The position numbers were made by a program, and so were the translations under genes. Below the pieces are notes generated by a model. The model saw nothing but the letters and a program-made list of their open reading frames with translations. It searched no databases and was not told the origin of the DNA. A stretch of DNA of 64,000 bases, taken from contig NC_041021.1 in NCBI RefSeq assembly GCF_004193775.1, positions 22,288,632 through 22,352,631 on the forward strand, written 5' to 3'. The DNA comes from Glycine soja (taxonomy: Eukaryota > Streptophyta > Magnoliopsida > Fabales > Fabaceae). Below are positions 46,147-56,193 of the stretch, in pieces (the stretch's first letter is position 1; every line of letters begins with the position of its first letter).

Positions 46147-46162
46147 GATGCTCTTGATACCA
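46147..46162 (-). other. Primer binding site of element B (Met tRNA type)
   Basis: On the minus strand, two bases inside the 5' LTR, it reads TGGTATCAAGAGCATC, a variant of the TGGTATCAGAGC sequence complementary to plant initiator Met tRNA. Confidence 0.75.
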
Positions 46163-46164
46163 CA

Positions 46165-47139
46165 TGATGTAAGCTCCATTGGAGCTTGTAGGCCTAGGAT
46201 CTTCTTCATCAATGGATTCCTTTGCCTCTTGGAAGATGAATGGCAGCGGAATGAAGAATGGAAGGGAGAGAGGAGACGCCACTTCAAGGAGAAGATGAGT
46301 CTAGAAGAAACTCACCACCATAGGAGGCCATGGATAAGAGCTTGGAGGAAGAAGGAGATGAATGAAGGGAGAGGAAGAGAAGAGCACAAAATTTTGTGCT
46401 CTAAAAGAGCTCTGAAATCTGAAGTTAATATTGAAATGATCAAAGTTGAAAAAAATGCACACACATGACCACTATTTATAGCCTAAGTGTCACACAAAAT
46501 TGGAGGGAAATTTGAATTTCAATTCAAATTTCACTTGAATTTGAAATTGAATTTGTGGAGCCAAACTTTGGAGCCAAAATTTCACTAATTATGATTAGTG
46601 AATTTTAGTTATGGTTCAGCCCACTAATCCAAGATCAATTCCAAGATTCTCCACTAAGTGTGCTTAGGTGTCATGAGGCATGTAAAGCATGAAGGACATG
46701 CACAAAGTGTGACTATATGATGTGGCAATGGGGTGTAGTAAGCAAATGCTCACCTCCCCCTCTAAAATTTAATTGGATTGAGCTTCAACCAATTCAATTA
46801 AATTTATTTCCAACTACACACATCAAATATTCACTTAGTGCATGTGAAATTACAAAACTACCCCTAATACAAAAACTAGTCCAGGTGCCCTAAAATACAA
46901 GGGCTGAAAAATCCTATATTTCTAGGGTACCCTACCTACATTATGGAGCCCTAAATACAAGTTGCAAAAATAATGAAACCTTAATCTAATATGTACAAAG
47001 ATAAGTGGTCTCATACTTAGCCCATGGGCCCGAAATCTACCCTAAGGCTCATGAGAACCCTAGGGCCTTCTCTTGCATCTTTGGTCCAATCTTCTTGGAG
47101 TCTTCTATCCAATGCCCTTGGGGGGGTAGGATTGCATCA
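46165..47139 (-). repeat. 5' LTR of element B
   Basis: TGATGTAAG...GATTGCATCA, 975 bp, the pair of 30761-31734. Differences are concentrated in the first third. Confidence 0.9.
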
Positions 47140-47562
47140 CGCTTCGTGTTTGATTAATTGCCTCTGAGCTTAACTTACGTTCATGCTTAATGAACGAAGG
47201 GTTAATTGGTGTATGTGTTTCCTAATCATGTATTGACAACCCTAAGTTGATTTTCGCTTAGTCAATTAACATAGGGTTGGATTAAGTGGTTAACTGTTAG
47301 GGACGAGTTCTTCATAACCTAGGACAAGAGAATGGCTTCTGAATCAGAGGAAACAACACGTTTTTAATACAATTAATTTCGTATTCCAGTTCGCTTGTTC
47401 TTTAATTCACAAAACAAACAACCCCCCCCCCAATTGTTACTGTTACTGCATGTATATTATGAACATTTAGTTTATCATTGCTCGTTGGGAAACGACCTAG
47501 GATCACTTCCTAGTTACTGCATTTTAATGTTTATTTGATTCGGGTACGACCTCGATCAAATT

Positions 47563-47580
47563 TGGCGCCGTTGCCGGGGA
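47563..47580 (+). other. Primer binding site of element E (Asp tRNA type)
   Basis: TGGCGCCGTTGCCGGGGA, four bases after the LTR end. This is the classic primer site of many plant gypsy elements, including Athila-type ones. It shows E is plus-oriented. Confidence 0.85.
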
Positions 47581-48401
47581 GCAGTGTCCAAAGGTTCATA
47601 ATAGCTAGTGATTCGTGTTTTATGTTTAGTTGTTTTACGTTTAATTCTTTAGTGTGGTGTTAGTGTTGTGTTAGTGTTGTGCTAGTGTTGGTTAGTGTCT
47701 TGTTATTTTGTTTAGTTTTTCTTTTCAGTGTTTCCCCTGTTTCAGTTTTTTTATGTTTTGCTGTGATTGATGCTTAGTGACGGAATTAGAGACTGGTTCT
47801 ATGTTACTGTTCACACAACATTGCATTAGTGACTGAATTAGTGATTGGATCTGACAATTTAATTGGCGATTTTTGTTTTGATAGTCAGGGCTGTTATTTT
47901 TGGCTGAATTTTGGTGTGGTAGGTTATTTTGACTCATATTTTGTGTGAAAAATACCAGGAATACTTGGTGTGGCCAGATTTGAGAGATTCAAAAAAATTT
48001 GAGAACTTGTGTTTAGCAAAACTTCAAACGGCCATAACTTTTGCTCCGGATATCAGAATGACTATTACTATATATGTATTTGGGGTAGGAAAAAATTTCC
48101 CATACTGTGGCAGCCGGCCACAGTCCGGCTGAGGTCTTTAACTAGCCATAATCCCCTGTTTACTAGTTTTTTTTTTTTTTTTTCAAATTTTATTGTTTTA
48201 TTTTTCTAAACATTCCATAGGTAGTTTCCATTGTTGGACTTTGATTTTTGTCTGAAAATTTTTGTGCTATCTTTTCATGATTTTAGGGTGTTGCTCACAA
48301 AATTTCAAGTCATTTGGATATCATTTGAGGGTAGCTATAGTTCAAACCTACACTGTTACTTGCATGAGAAGGCAACTAGTTGTGCATGCTGAATGTAGTG
48401 T
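47581..48401 (+). other. Leader of element E
   Basis: Non-coding leader between primer site and gag start, with a repeated ttagtgttgtg unit near 47655-47695 and a T run at 48167-48183. No gene seen. Confidence 0.6.
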
Positions 48402-48584
48402 ATGACTAGAGGCAATCCATCTGACTTACAACCCTTTGATCCTGAAATAGATAGAACATTTCATAGATTAGTTAGGCATAGTGTGCATCCTACTTTCCCT
48501 GAACATTTTGTGCCTTTTGAACATCCTGAGCATTCTGTTACTGGTGAGTCTGTGCATTCTGTGGTTGGTGATTTTGAACATCCT
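48402..48584 (+). pseudogene. gag: gag N-terminus of element E, truncated
   Basis: It starts at ATG 48402 with MTRGNPSDLQPFDPEIDRTF and then HRLVRHSV. The PxDPEIxRTxHRL pattern at the N-terminus is familiar from legume gypsy gag proteins. It continues with a His/Pro/Glu-rich stretch (EHFVPFEHPEHSV) until homology is cut at about 48584 by a Sirevirus LTR fragment. About 60 residues remain; the rest of gag and all of pol are missing. Confidence 0.65.
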
Positions 48585-48965
48585 GATTTTACACATCAAC
48601 AGATGTGACTCTTCATTTTGAATTTTGAAAATCTTAACATTTTAAAAACACTGGTAATCGATTACTACATTCTGGTAATCGATTACCAGAGAGTAAAACT
48701 CTTTGGTAATGATTTTGTGAAAACTTCTAGTGCTACTCAATGCTTTGGAAAACTTTTTTAATATTTATCTTGATTGATTCTTCTCTTGATTCTTGAATCT
48801 TGAGTCTTGAATCTTGATCTTGATTATTCTTGAATCTTGATGTCTTTTCTTTAATCTTGATCTTGAACTTGTTGACTCATTCTTGAAATCATTCTCTTGG
48901 GCTTTTTGTCATCATCAAAACTACTTGAATCAACTTGATTCATCATCATGAAGCTTGCTTCTGCA
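48585..48965 (-). repeat. Sirevirus-like LTR fragment
   Basis: Matches the right quarter of 27705-29359 (from the acacatcaacagatgtgactc stretch near 28843 on), including two ATCGATTAC palindromes (48655 and 48676). Its right end, gcttctgca, fits an LTR start TGCAGAAGC on the minus strand. The left side is truncated at the junction with the gag of E. Confidence 0.75.
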
Positions 48966-48979
48966 AATTGAACCTTAAT

Positions 48980-50410
48980 CAGTGGGCTTAGCATGGATGA
49001 TGTGCTAAGCATCACTTCTTCTTTGGAAATTTTTTTATTGTAGTAGCGCTATCCTGAGCTAAGCCCCAGATCCATTCTGTAATTTGAGCTTTCACGCTGG
49101 GCTTAGCGGGGCAGGATGCGCTAAGCACCAATCTCTTACTGTTTCTAAATTCTTGGAAGTGTGCTTAGTGCGCCTGTTGCGCTAAGCCTGAACTACTCTC
49201 TATAAGTTGAAGCTTGATGGTATGCTAAGCCTCGCATCTTAGGCTAAGCGCATATTGTAGAAAATTTTGTGTTGTAGAAAGCGCTAAGTGCAGCCTGCTG
49301 TGCTAAACCCCAGATGCTCACTGGACTTTACAACTTCAAGTTGGGCTTAGCGCGAGGTTAGGTTAAGTGCTTAGGTTTTAAACTTAAACGTCATGTGGGC
49401 ATGCTAAGCGCAGCTGTGCGCTAAGTGCACCATACGAATTTCAGTTTTTAAAAACCAGAGGCTGAGGTACCTTGGGTTATACCCCAAAGTTACCTCTACC
49501 TCTATTACTGCATTTTTTACTTCCAAATCACATATATTTCATTTGCGTGCCTCATTTCCATGCACAAACATAATCCAAGTAAGTTCTCCTGCACTGTTCC
49601 TTTGTATCTTTATTTCTAAAACCTTAGGATAGATGATTTCTTGCTTTCTTAGTTAATAATGTTGTTAAGTTAAGGTTTTTAGTTCTAGGGTTAGGCATTG
49701 TAGGATTTTAGGTAACTTAGAAGCCCATTAGGGGCAATGTGGCTGAAAGGGGTGAAGACCCCTATGGTTCTATTTGGGAATCGTAATGAACACGCTAAGC
49801 GCGCTTACTGCGCTTAGCCTGTTCATCGCAACTGTTAAAATATTGGATTTCCAGATGAACGCGCTAAGCGGACCATGTTGTGCTAAGTGCATTCATCCCC
49901 TCTGATGAACGAAAGTGATGAGCCCGCTAAGCGTGTCTGTGCGCTAAGCGGGACTAGTGTTCAGACATTAAGATTTTTGAGAATTTTTGTTCAGCGCTAA
50001 GCCTAACATGTCAGGCAAAGCGCCACTATGCTTTTGTAAGTTTTCCTTTGAATAAGGCTAAGCGCAGCTGCTATGCTAAGCCCTTGTTGTGTGTTGAGAA
50101 GGTTGAGCTAAGCGCCCTACTGCGCTAAGCTCAACTCCCTCATTGTCTTTTAAGTTTTTGTTGTTAGGCTAAGCGTGCGCTATGCGCTAAGCCTGAGTGT
50201 CACTCTGATGAGGCTGAGCTAAGCGTGCCATGCTACGCTAAGCTCAAACTCTCTTCTATTTTGAAAATTGTAGACCTAGGCTAAGCTCAGCTACTGCGTT
50301 AAGCCTAATCTGCAGAAAAAATATTTTTTGTCTTCAGGCTAAGCGCCAGTCTACTGTGCTTAGTGCCTGAGTAAAATTTTATAAGGCGTGCTAAGCTTAG
50401 CCTGCTGCAC
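48980..50410. repeat. Cluster of GCTAAGCGC / GCGCTTAGC palindromic modules
   Basis: Roughly 25 pairs of half-sites of the form gctaagcg...(t/c)gcgctaagc, typically 8-15 bases apart (for example near 49012, 49786-49806, 49868-49888, 49925-49950, 50062-50085, 50107-50130, 50168-50193, 50219-50243). The same modules occur in LTR F (57175-57400) and LTR H (63310-63510). They lie on both sides of a leader exon candidate. Confidence 0.85.
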
Positions 50411-50501
50411 TAAGCGCCCAGTCAAAATTTCCGTTTTATTTTTATGTTTTTGTTGAAAATAACCTGTGCTAATCTCTTGTGTTTTGTCTTATATTTTGTA
50501 G
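49579..50501 (+). promoter_or_regulatory. Candidate intron upstream of the env-like ORF
   Basis: A strong donor (CAA then GTAAGT at 49579) and a strong acceptor (pyrimidine-rich run then TTTTGTAG at 50494-50501) bracket 923 bases. The acceptor falls directly before the ATG of the env-like ORF. Env-like genes of retroelements are commonly expressed from spliced RNA (family knowledge). No transcript evidence is available here. Confidence 0.45.
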
Positions 50502-51744
50502 ATGGCATCTAAGAAAAGGAAGGCTCCTTCTACACCTTCCCATTCTAGATATGACAGATCCAGGTTCTCATCTCAAGAGGCTTGGGAGAGGTATACAAAT
50601 ATTTTTGTGCCTAGAAAACTATTACCAGAGAGGAATGTGGTAGTTTATTACACCGAGTTTGATGAGCTCAAAGAGGAACTCGAGAGAAGATACTGGGATG
50701 AGGAGTTGACTGCTTTTACTGATAGCAGCATAGACATTGCTATTGTGAAGGAATTTTACGCTAACCTCGATGACCCCGAGGATAAATCACCTAAGCAGGT
50801 GAGGGTGAGAGGTCATCTAGTCATATTTGAGGGGGAAATTTTGTGTGCTTATTCCAGGTTTGCACTCCTGAGGCCTGATCCTCAGCAGTTGGCTGCTAAG
50901 CTCTGTATCCTAGGGAGTGGATTCGAGCTAAATGCTAATGGTCAGCTGTTGAAGATATTGAGGAAGAATATGACCACTTTAGCTCAGACATGGAGTGTTC
51001 TTTCCTTCTCTAACCTGATTCTTACCTCCCACATATCTGATTTCACCTTAGATAGAGCCAAATTAATTTATGGCATCATTATGAAGATGGATATGAATGT
51101 GGGGTACCTCATCTCCCACCAGATCTCTCTTACTACATAGCATGATACATCCAGACTTGGATTCCTCGCCTTAATCACAGCTCTATGCAAGGCCAGAGGA
51201 GTCCAATCAGATTTTAGATCCCTGGAGAGCTTGAGCCCTGCCATTAACTTGGCATATATTAAGAAGAATTGTTGGAATGTAGATGATCCAATAGTGACAT
51301 TTAGAGGGCCAAGGAAGGCCAGGGGTAAGAGATAAGAGGTCCCCACTACTTCAGGGCTTGGGCTTGCCATCCATCATGCACATGGATGAGTTTGACACAC
51401 AGGTGGCCTGGTCAGGAGGCTAGCCTTCTCCTTCTGGAGGGGGTGGGGCCTCCACAGCGCAGGAGCCTGAACCAGAGGAGCCAACAACAGCAGCAGCAGA
51501 GGGGGAGGATGATCTCACTCCTCATCAGCCCTTTTATTTTGATGCAGGTGTATATATGGCTCAGGAGGAGGAGACTGCCACAGACTAGATTCCAGAGCCA
51601 TCTCCAGCACCCATACCTGATGATGCCAAACCATCTGCACCAGCATCTGAGTTAGAGTAGCCTATCTCTCAGGATTCATTAGCTGCTCAGGGGTTGGATC
51701 TCAATGAGCATGCACAGGAGCAACCACAGGAGCAGGACATTTAA
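50502..51744 (+). pseudogene. Env-like / putative plant transposon protein ORF of element D
   Basis: Product of unknown function found 3' of pol in Athila-like elements. It starts at ATG 50502, immediately after a splice-acceptor-like TTTTGTAG, with a basic start MASKKRKAPSTPSHSRYDRS. Then come FSSQEAWERYTNIFVPRKLL, YYTEFDELKEELERRYW, VKEFYANLDDPEDKSPKQVR and RGHLVIFEGE, and ILRKNMTTLAQTWSVLSFSN. The frame hits TAG at 51138 but homologous sequence continues in frame (TSRLGFLALITALCKARG, NLAYIKKNCWNVDDPIVTFR) to TAA at 51333. The Pro/Glu-rich tail (about 51345-51744, ending EQPQEQDI) is in another frame with TAG codons at 51421, 51586 and 51658, where Gln would fit. So there is at least one frameshift and four nonsense codons. 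No clear signal peptide or membrane segment was seen. Confidence 0.72.
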
Positions 51745-53187
51745 ATTTGTGCATTTTGAACATTTTAGTTTATTTTAAGTTATTTTATGATTTATGTTTA
51801 GTCATTTAAATTTTAGTTTTTATATTTCAGTTCTTTAAATTTCAGTTATTTAAATTTCAGTACTTTGAGTTGATTGCTTGTACAAAAAGCGTGTTTGAAC
51901 AGTGAACTAGTTGAAATTGATATGCAGTGGATTGTTTTGTATGAAATGAGTGTCTGCGAATGATTGGATTGAGCAAATGTATGAATTGAGTGGATTGGAA
52001 TGATTAGATGTTTGTTTTGATCAAGCTTGCAGCCATTAGAAGAGAATGAGCATGTGATTGGAATTATGACTGAAAATGTTAGTTAGTTTGTCAGATTGAT
52101 TGTGAAGGAATGCATTGACCGTATCCCGGTGAGAGTGTGATCCTTAAATTTTGAGAGAAACGACTATCATTTAGTACTGATTTTTTCATGAATATCTGAA
52201 GTATGGACTGAATGCATGAAATTGAGGATGATGAAGGCCATGTTTGATTGTGATAGCCACTTAGCCAAAAAGCTGACCATGTGCTTGAACGAATTATCCC
52301 TTGCACCCAGTTTGAGCAGAATGAATTATTGATTGATTGAACCCTGAACCTATATAGCGTTATCTCCTGCTACCTTGGCTTAGGTTGTAGGAAAGCATCA
52401 TCCACAAAAAGCATGGTTCAAAGCAAATTTGTCCCAAATTTGGGGGAGTAATTATCAAGGTAAATTTATTCCAAATTTGGCGGAGGCATTGGGTAAGAAT
52501 TGAAATGGTAAAAGTAAATAGCATACACACACTATTTCCGTATATACACATAATGTCTCTGTATATATTATGTTAAAAAAAATGTAAGTGTAAATGAAAT
52601 TAATAAGTGTGTATGTTGCAAAATAATGAAATGAAGCTGAGTGCCTAAATAAAAGGCAAGTATTGGGGTGAGAATGAATGAAAAAGTGAAGGTTTATCTA
52701 TGGATGAATGCTCTCCTAGAACCTAAGCTTTTGAATCCTAGAAAAACCATGATTTTGTTGGTAGCCTAACCCTATTACAAGCCTAGAAAGTCCTTCGGAT
52801 TCATTTTGTGTGTTCATTACTGTATGATACGAGATGAAACACAAAGGTTAGGACTTGCATTAGTTGTTTATGAGGGAATGAGCTTAACCACTTGAGCTTG
52901 AGTGAAACAATGACTGTGCGGTTTTGATTGATGATCCTTCCTTGATTTCTACTATCCTTACTAGCTTATTTCAGTTATGGCTCTAATGTGTATGTTCATA
53001 TCTTTGAAAAGCTGCATGTTTGTGAAAAGCAATTGATTGAAGTAGTCCATGATATTTAGTTCATATGATTGAATTTCTCTGTGAAGCAAACACCATTTTG
53101 AGTGATCACTATAGTTTGTCACTTGAGGACAAGTGAACTGTTCTTTCTTTGCTTGAGGATAAGCAAAACTGTAAATTTGGGGCAGTT
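51745..53187 (+). other. 3' untranslated region and polypurine region of element D
   Basis: About 1.4 kb without ORFs of interest. The end (52900-53187) is shared, reversed, with element H at 63711-64000, including cttgaggacaagtg and gcttgaggataagc, a pair that can form a stem. The last bases, aatttggggcagttTG, provide a purine-rich tract before the LTR. Confidence 0.65.
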
Positions 53188-54627
53188 TGTTAGTCGTCTT
53201 ATAAGACAAACTTTTGTATAGAAAACGTTTTCCAAAACTTGTATAGTTCCCCCAATTTATGGTTATTTCATAGTAGTTTGTAAATAAATCTTGTTTTATT
53301 GTTAAAGCTATCTCTAGAATATTTCCATTGGATTTAATGATGAAATCTGTGCAATTTCAGGTGAAAAAGAGGCTAAGTCATGAAGTGCTAAAAGTGACAG
53401 TTGAGCTTAGCTCATTAGTGGACTAGACTTAGACCAAACAAGGGGGATCTCAAGCACGTGCTTATTTAAGACAAAGAAATTTTATTTACAATCCTACCAA
53501 AAAACGCTAAGCGCAATGTCACAAATTCAAAGCCTATTTAAAGCTTGTCTTGTACAACCTAGACACACACTTTTACAGAGGATTTGCACAAAATTCCAGA
53601 GCACACCACAGTGCCTATTTCATGAAAAGAGCTCTGGAGGAAGCAAGAGGAGCAGCTTTTGCAGAGATACCTAGGTGTTGTAATTAGAGAGAGATTAGTG
53701 AGTTGCAGAGTGATTGTGAAATGCTGAGAAGAGGAGGAGGGATCTCCCTTCTTGTGTAAGAAGCAATTATTCTTTACTCTTAATCTCATTATTGTTAGGG
53801 TTTTTCTGTAATGGCTGGCTAAACACCCTTGTTGGGGATTTCTAAAGAACAACTGATGTAATTACTTTAATATCTAATCGATTGTGTTTCTTGTGTTAAA
53901 AGCTTCTTTCGGTGCTTAAATTCTGTATGCTCTTGGTCTGATCAACCATTTGTGTGCATGGTTAGGTGACTTTAGCATTGGGAAATGTATTGTTGCCTTA
54001 GAACTTGAATGAAGCAGGATTGAAACTTAGTCTTAAATGAGGGATCTGCGGATTAAGTTTTGGTTTTAAATATGTTGTTACAATAATGCTGTTTGGTCTA
54101 AGTCTAGTCCAACAAGGGGGATCTGAGGACAAAGCTTAGGCTAAATTAGTCTAAACTTTCGTAAGCTATTTAAGCTGAGTCTAGTCCAACAAGAGGGATT
54201 TGAGGACAAAGCTTGGATTGATTCAGTCTAACTAGGGATCGAGGTTTAGTAATTTAGACTACAACATAGAACACAAAAACATGAATGATTAGAGAAACAT
54301 CTTTAGATACATCAGCTGGTTTGTTAGAAAGACCCAACACCTTTACCTGCTACTGTCAATCTTACTTACTTGCATTTTTACTGTTTTTAGCTTAGACTTA
54401 GTTTAATTATGTTCTAAATCATCAATTATCAATGTTTCTTTCAACAATGCCTTATTTTTGAATTTAACCCTGTCTAATACTAGTTCCCTGAGTTTGATAC
54501 TTGGATTCATCCATTTTAATTTTAAATACTTGACGATCCGGTGCGCTTTCCGACAAACCGGATTTCCCTTTAGCATATTTGTATAAAGAAAAAGTGGGCC
54601 AAAAAGTAACTGCAGGGGAAATCCAAC
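53188..54627 (+). repeat. 3' LTR of element D
   Basis: From TGTTAGTCG to aaatccaaca, about 1.44 kb. The terminal stretch includes a gtcttataagac palindrome. The distal part has the gatacttggattcatcc...gatccggtgcgctttccg stretch that also marks the 3' end of LTRs F and H. The repeated tctagtccaacaag(a/g)gggat unit (54100-54200) has counterparts in H (ccgcagatccctcatgtaag). Confidence 0.75.
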
Positions 54628-54632
54628 ACTGC

Positions 54633-56055
54633 CCTACCTGGACCTCTAGATTTTTTATGGCTGACTCTGTGCTCTTATGATTAGTCAATGACACCTGCAT
54701 AAACTGAGCAAGAGTTTCTTCCAGCTTTGTTGTTCTCTCATATAAGCTAGGCCCTTGTTGCTGTGGACTGTTAGGTGGCCCACCCTGGTCTTTATAGAAC
54801 TGATTACTAGGGTGAGTTCTCCATTGATTCTGCTGCTGGTAAGGTTGGCCATGTTGAAATCCAGAAAAGCCACCTGCACGAAAATTTTGTCTAGGCTGGT
54901 TTCCGATGTAATTAACTTCATGAGATGTTTCTTCAGTGGGAATACACAAGCCTGACCCATGAGCTCCACCATAAAATGTGCAACATGTAACCTGCAAAAT
55001 AGATGAAGGTAAAGGTTGACTAGCATGCAATTGAGTTGGCAACTTACTTAGTGTTTCAATAAAAGCTTCAAGTTGCTTGGACAACAACTTATTTTGGGCC
55101 AACAAGGCATCTTGTGATGAAATTTCCAATAAACTCTTAGTAGGAATATGAACTCTATCATGCAAAATTGCATGGTCACCAGAAGCCATATTTTCAATTA
55201 AGTCCATGGCTTCTTCAGGTGTCTTCAACTTAATTTTTCCTTCTACAGAAGCGTCGAGTAACTGCTTTGATTGCGGCTGTAACCCATCAATGAAGATGTT
55301 CAGCTCTATAGACTCCGAAAAACCATGAGTGGGAGTTTCCACAGTAAGCTACAAAATCTTTTTAATGCCTCACTCAAAGATTCATTGGGAAACTGATGGA
55401 ATGAAGAAATTACAGCTTTTCCCTCTGCAGTTTTAGACTCTGAGAAATATTTTTTTAGAAGCTTCTCAACAATCTCATCCCATGTCTTTAAACTATTGCC
55501 CTTGAATGAATTCAACCATCTCTTGGCCTCCCCAGATAAAGAAAACAAAAACAGGCTGAGCCTAATAGCATCTTCAGGTACACTGGCAAGCTTGACAGCA
55601 TTACAAATCTCGATATATGTTGCCAAGTGTGAGTATGGATCTTCATTTGGTAAACCATGAAACAAATTGCTCAGTATTAGTTGTATCAATGAAGGTGGGC
55701 AAGTTAAGTTTTGTGCCTGAACCTCTAGCCGTGCAACACTTGAAAAATATTGCGGCACCGAAGTACTTGAGTAATCTTCCAAGGTCACTCGTCAAGGTTG
55801 CTCTTCAGCCATGACTTTGGCTTCAAATTCTATTGTTTGAAATTCCCTGGATGTAGGTGAATTAGAAGATGATGACTCTGAAAAGTAAGCCTCTTCAAGG
55901 ATTGATGCTACTGTTCTGTCGTGCAAAAGCTTTCTTTTTCTCTCTGTGTTGTTTCTTCTAAAGGTGGCTTCAATTTCTAAATCCAATGGAACCAATTCAC
56001 CTGCAGAAGATCTACGCATGCAAGCACTAACAGGAACAACAGTTAACCAATTCAA
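54633..56055 (-). pseudogene. gag: gag of element F
   Basis: Structural protein of an Athila-like element. In order: PLDLEIEATFRRNNTERKRK (N-terminus, from 56055); VTLEDYSSTSVPQYFSSV; the Retrotrans_gag core with FSLSGEAKRWLNSFKGNSLK and WDEIVEKLLKKYFSESKTAE, NESLSEALKRFCSLLWKLP; then FIDGLQPQSKQLLDASVEGK and EEAMDLIENMASGDHA; a degenerate zinc knuckle CTFYGGAHGSGLC, in which Tyr stands where the family has the second Cys; a Gln/Pro/Asn-rich region (GFQHGQPYQQQNQW); and the helical SLTNHKSTESAIKNLEVQVG. Inactivation: in-frame TGA at 55794-55792 (CGA to TGA fits), a frameshift near 55335, and truncation at about 54633 by the D LTR. Residues after VQVGQ come from the LTR. Confidence 0.85.
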
Positions 56056-56168
56056 GAAGAAAATAAATTATGAACTAAACAAATATTAACAAAAACAAAA
56101 ATTAATAAATCAAAGAATAATGAATTAATGCCTTCAAACTGAACTAAACTTTTAAAATGGAAGAAGAT

Positions 56169-56186
56169 TCCTCGGCAACGGCGCCA
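56169..56186 (-). other. Primer binding site of element F (Asp tRNA type)
   Basis: On the minus strand TGGCGCCGTTGCCGAGGA, one base different from the site in element E. It adjoins the LTR end by a few bases. Confidence 0.82.
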
Positions 56187-56193
56187 AAATACT

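Larger units (their letters stand above)
30761..47139 (-). mobile_element. Element B: gypsy LTR retrotransposon with gag, protease and deleted RT
   Basis: Delimited by two LTRs (30761-31734 and 46165-47139) and a perfect 5-bp duplication. On the minus strand the order is 5' LTR (right), Met-tRNA-type primer site (46147-46162), leader, gag, protease, reverse-transcriptase remnant, polypurine tract and 3' LTR (left). RNase H and integrase are absent. By eye the LTRs differ at about 34 of about 974 positions, about 3.5 percent, so B is several times older than A. The gag type and Met-tRNA priming suggest a chromovirus-like lineage (inference). Its leader/gag junction was later invaded by element C. 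Confidence 0.87.
30059..47558 (+). repeat. 5' LTR of gypsy element E, split by element B
   Basis: The left part (30059-30760) starts TGATGTGCC, and the right part (47140-47558) ends gacctcgatca. Three to four bases later comes a primer site on the plus strand. Joined length would be about 1.1 kb. A plus-strand TATA box (TTATAAATAG, 30381-30390) agrees with the orientation. The insertion interrupts LTR J in ccaacgccttt. The matching 3' LTR is not in the window. Confidence 0.75.
48966..54627 (+). mobile_element. Element D: 3' part of an Athila-like gypsy element
   Basis: Consists of a palindrome-rich upstream region, an env-like ORF, a long 3' untranslated region, a polypurine-like tract and a 3' LTR. 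Gag and pol are not present. The 3' LTR abuts gag of F at 54628, so D probably inserted into F, and its 5' part was lost to a deletion that joined it to the Sirevirus fragment. Athila-type identification rests on env-like ORF position and sequence pattern. Confidence 0.65.

Noticed and set aside
47425..47436. C run and other homopolymers (61666-61678 G, 13526-13564 T) as telomere-like or regulatory repeats
   Set aside because: Single homopolymer runs without the TTTAGGG plant telomere unit; they fall within LTR or spacer DNA.
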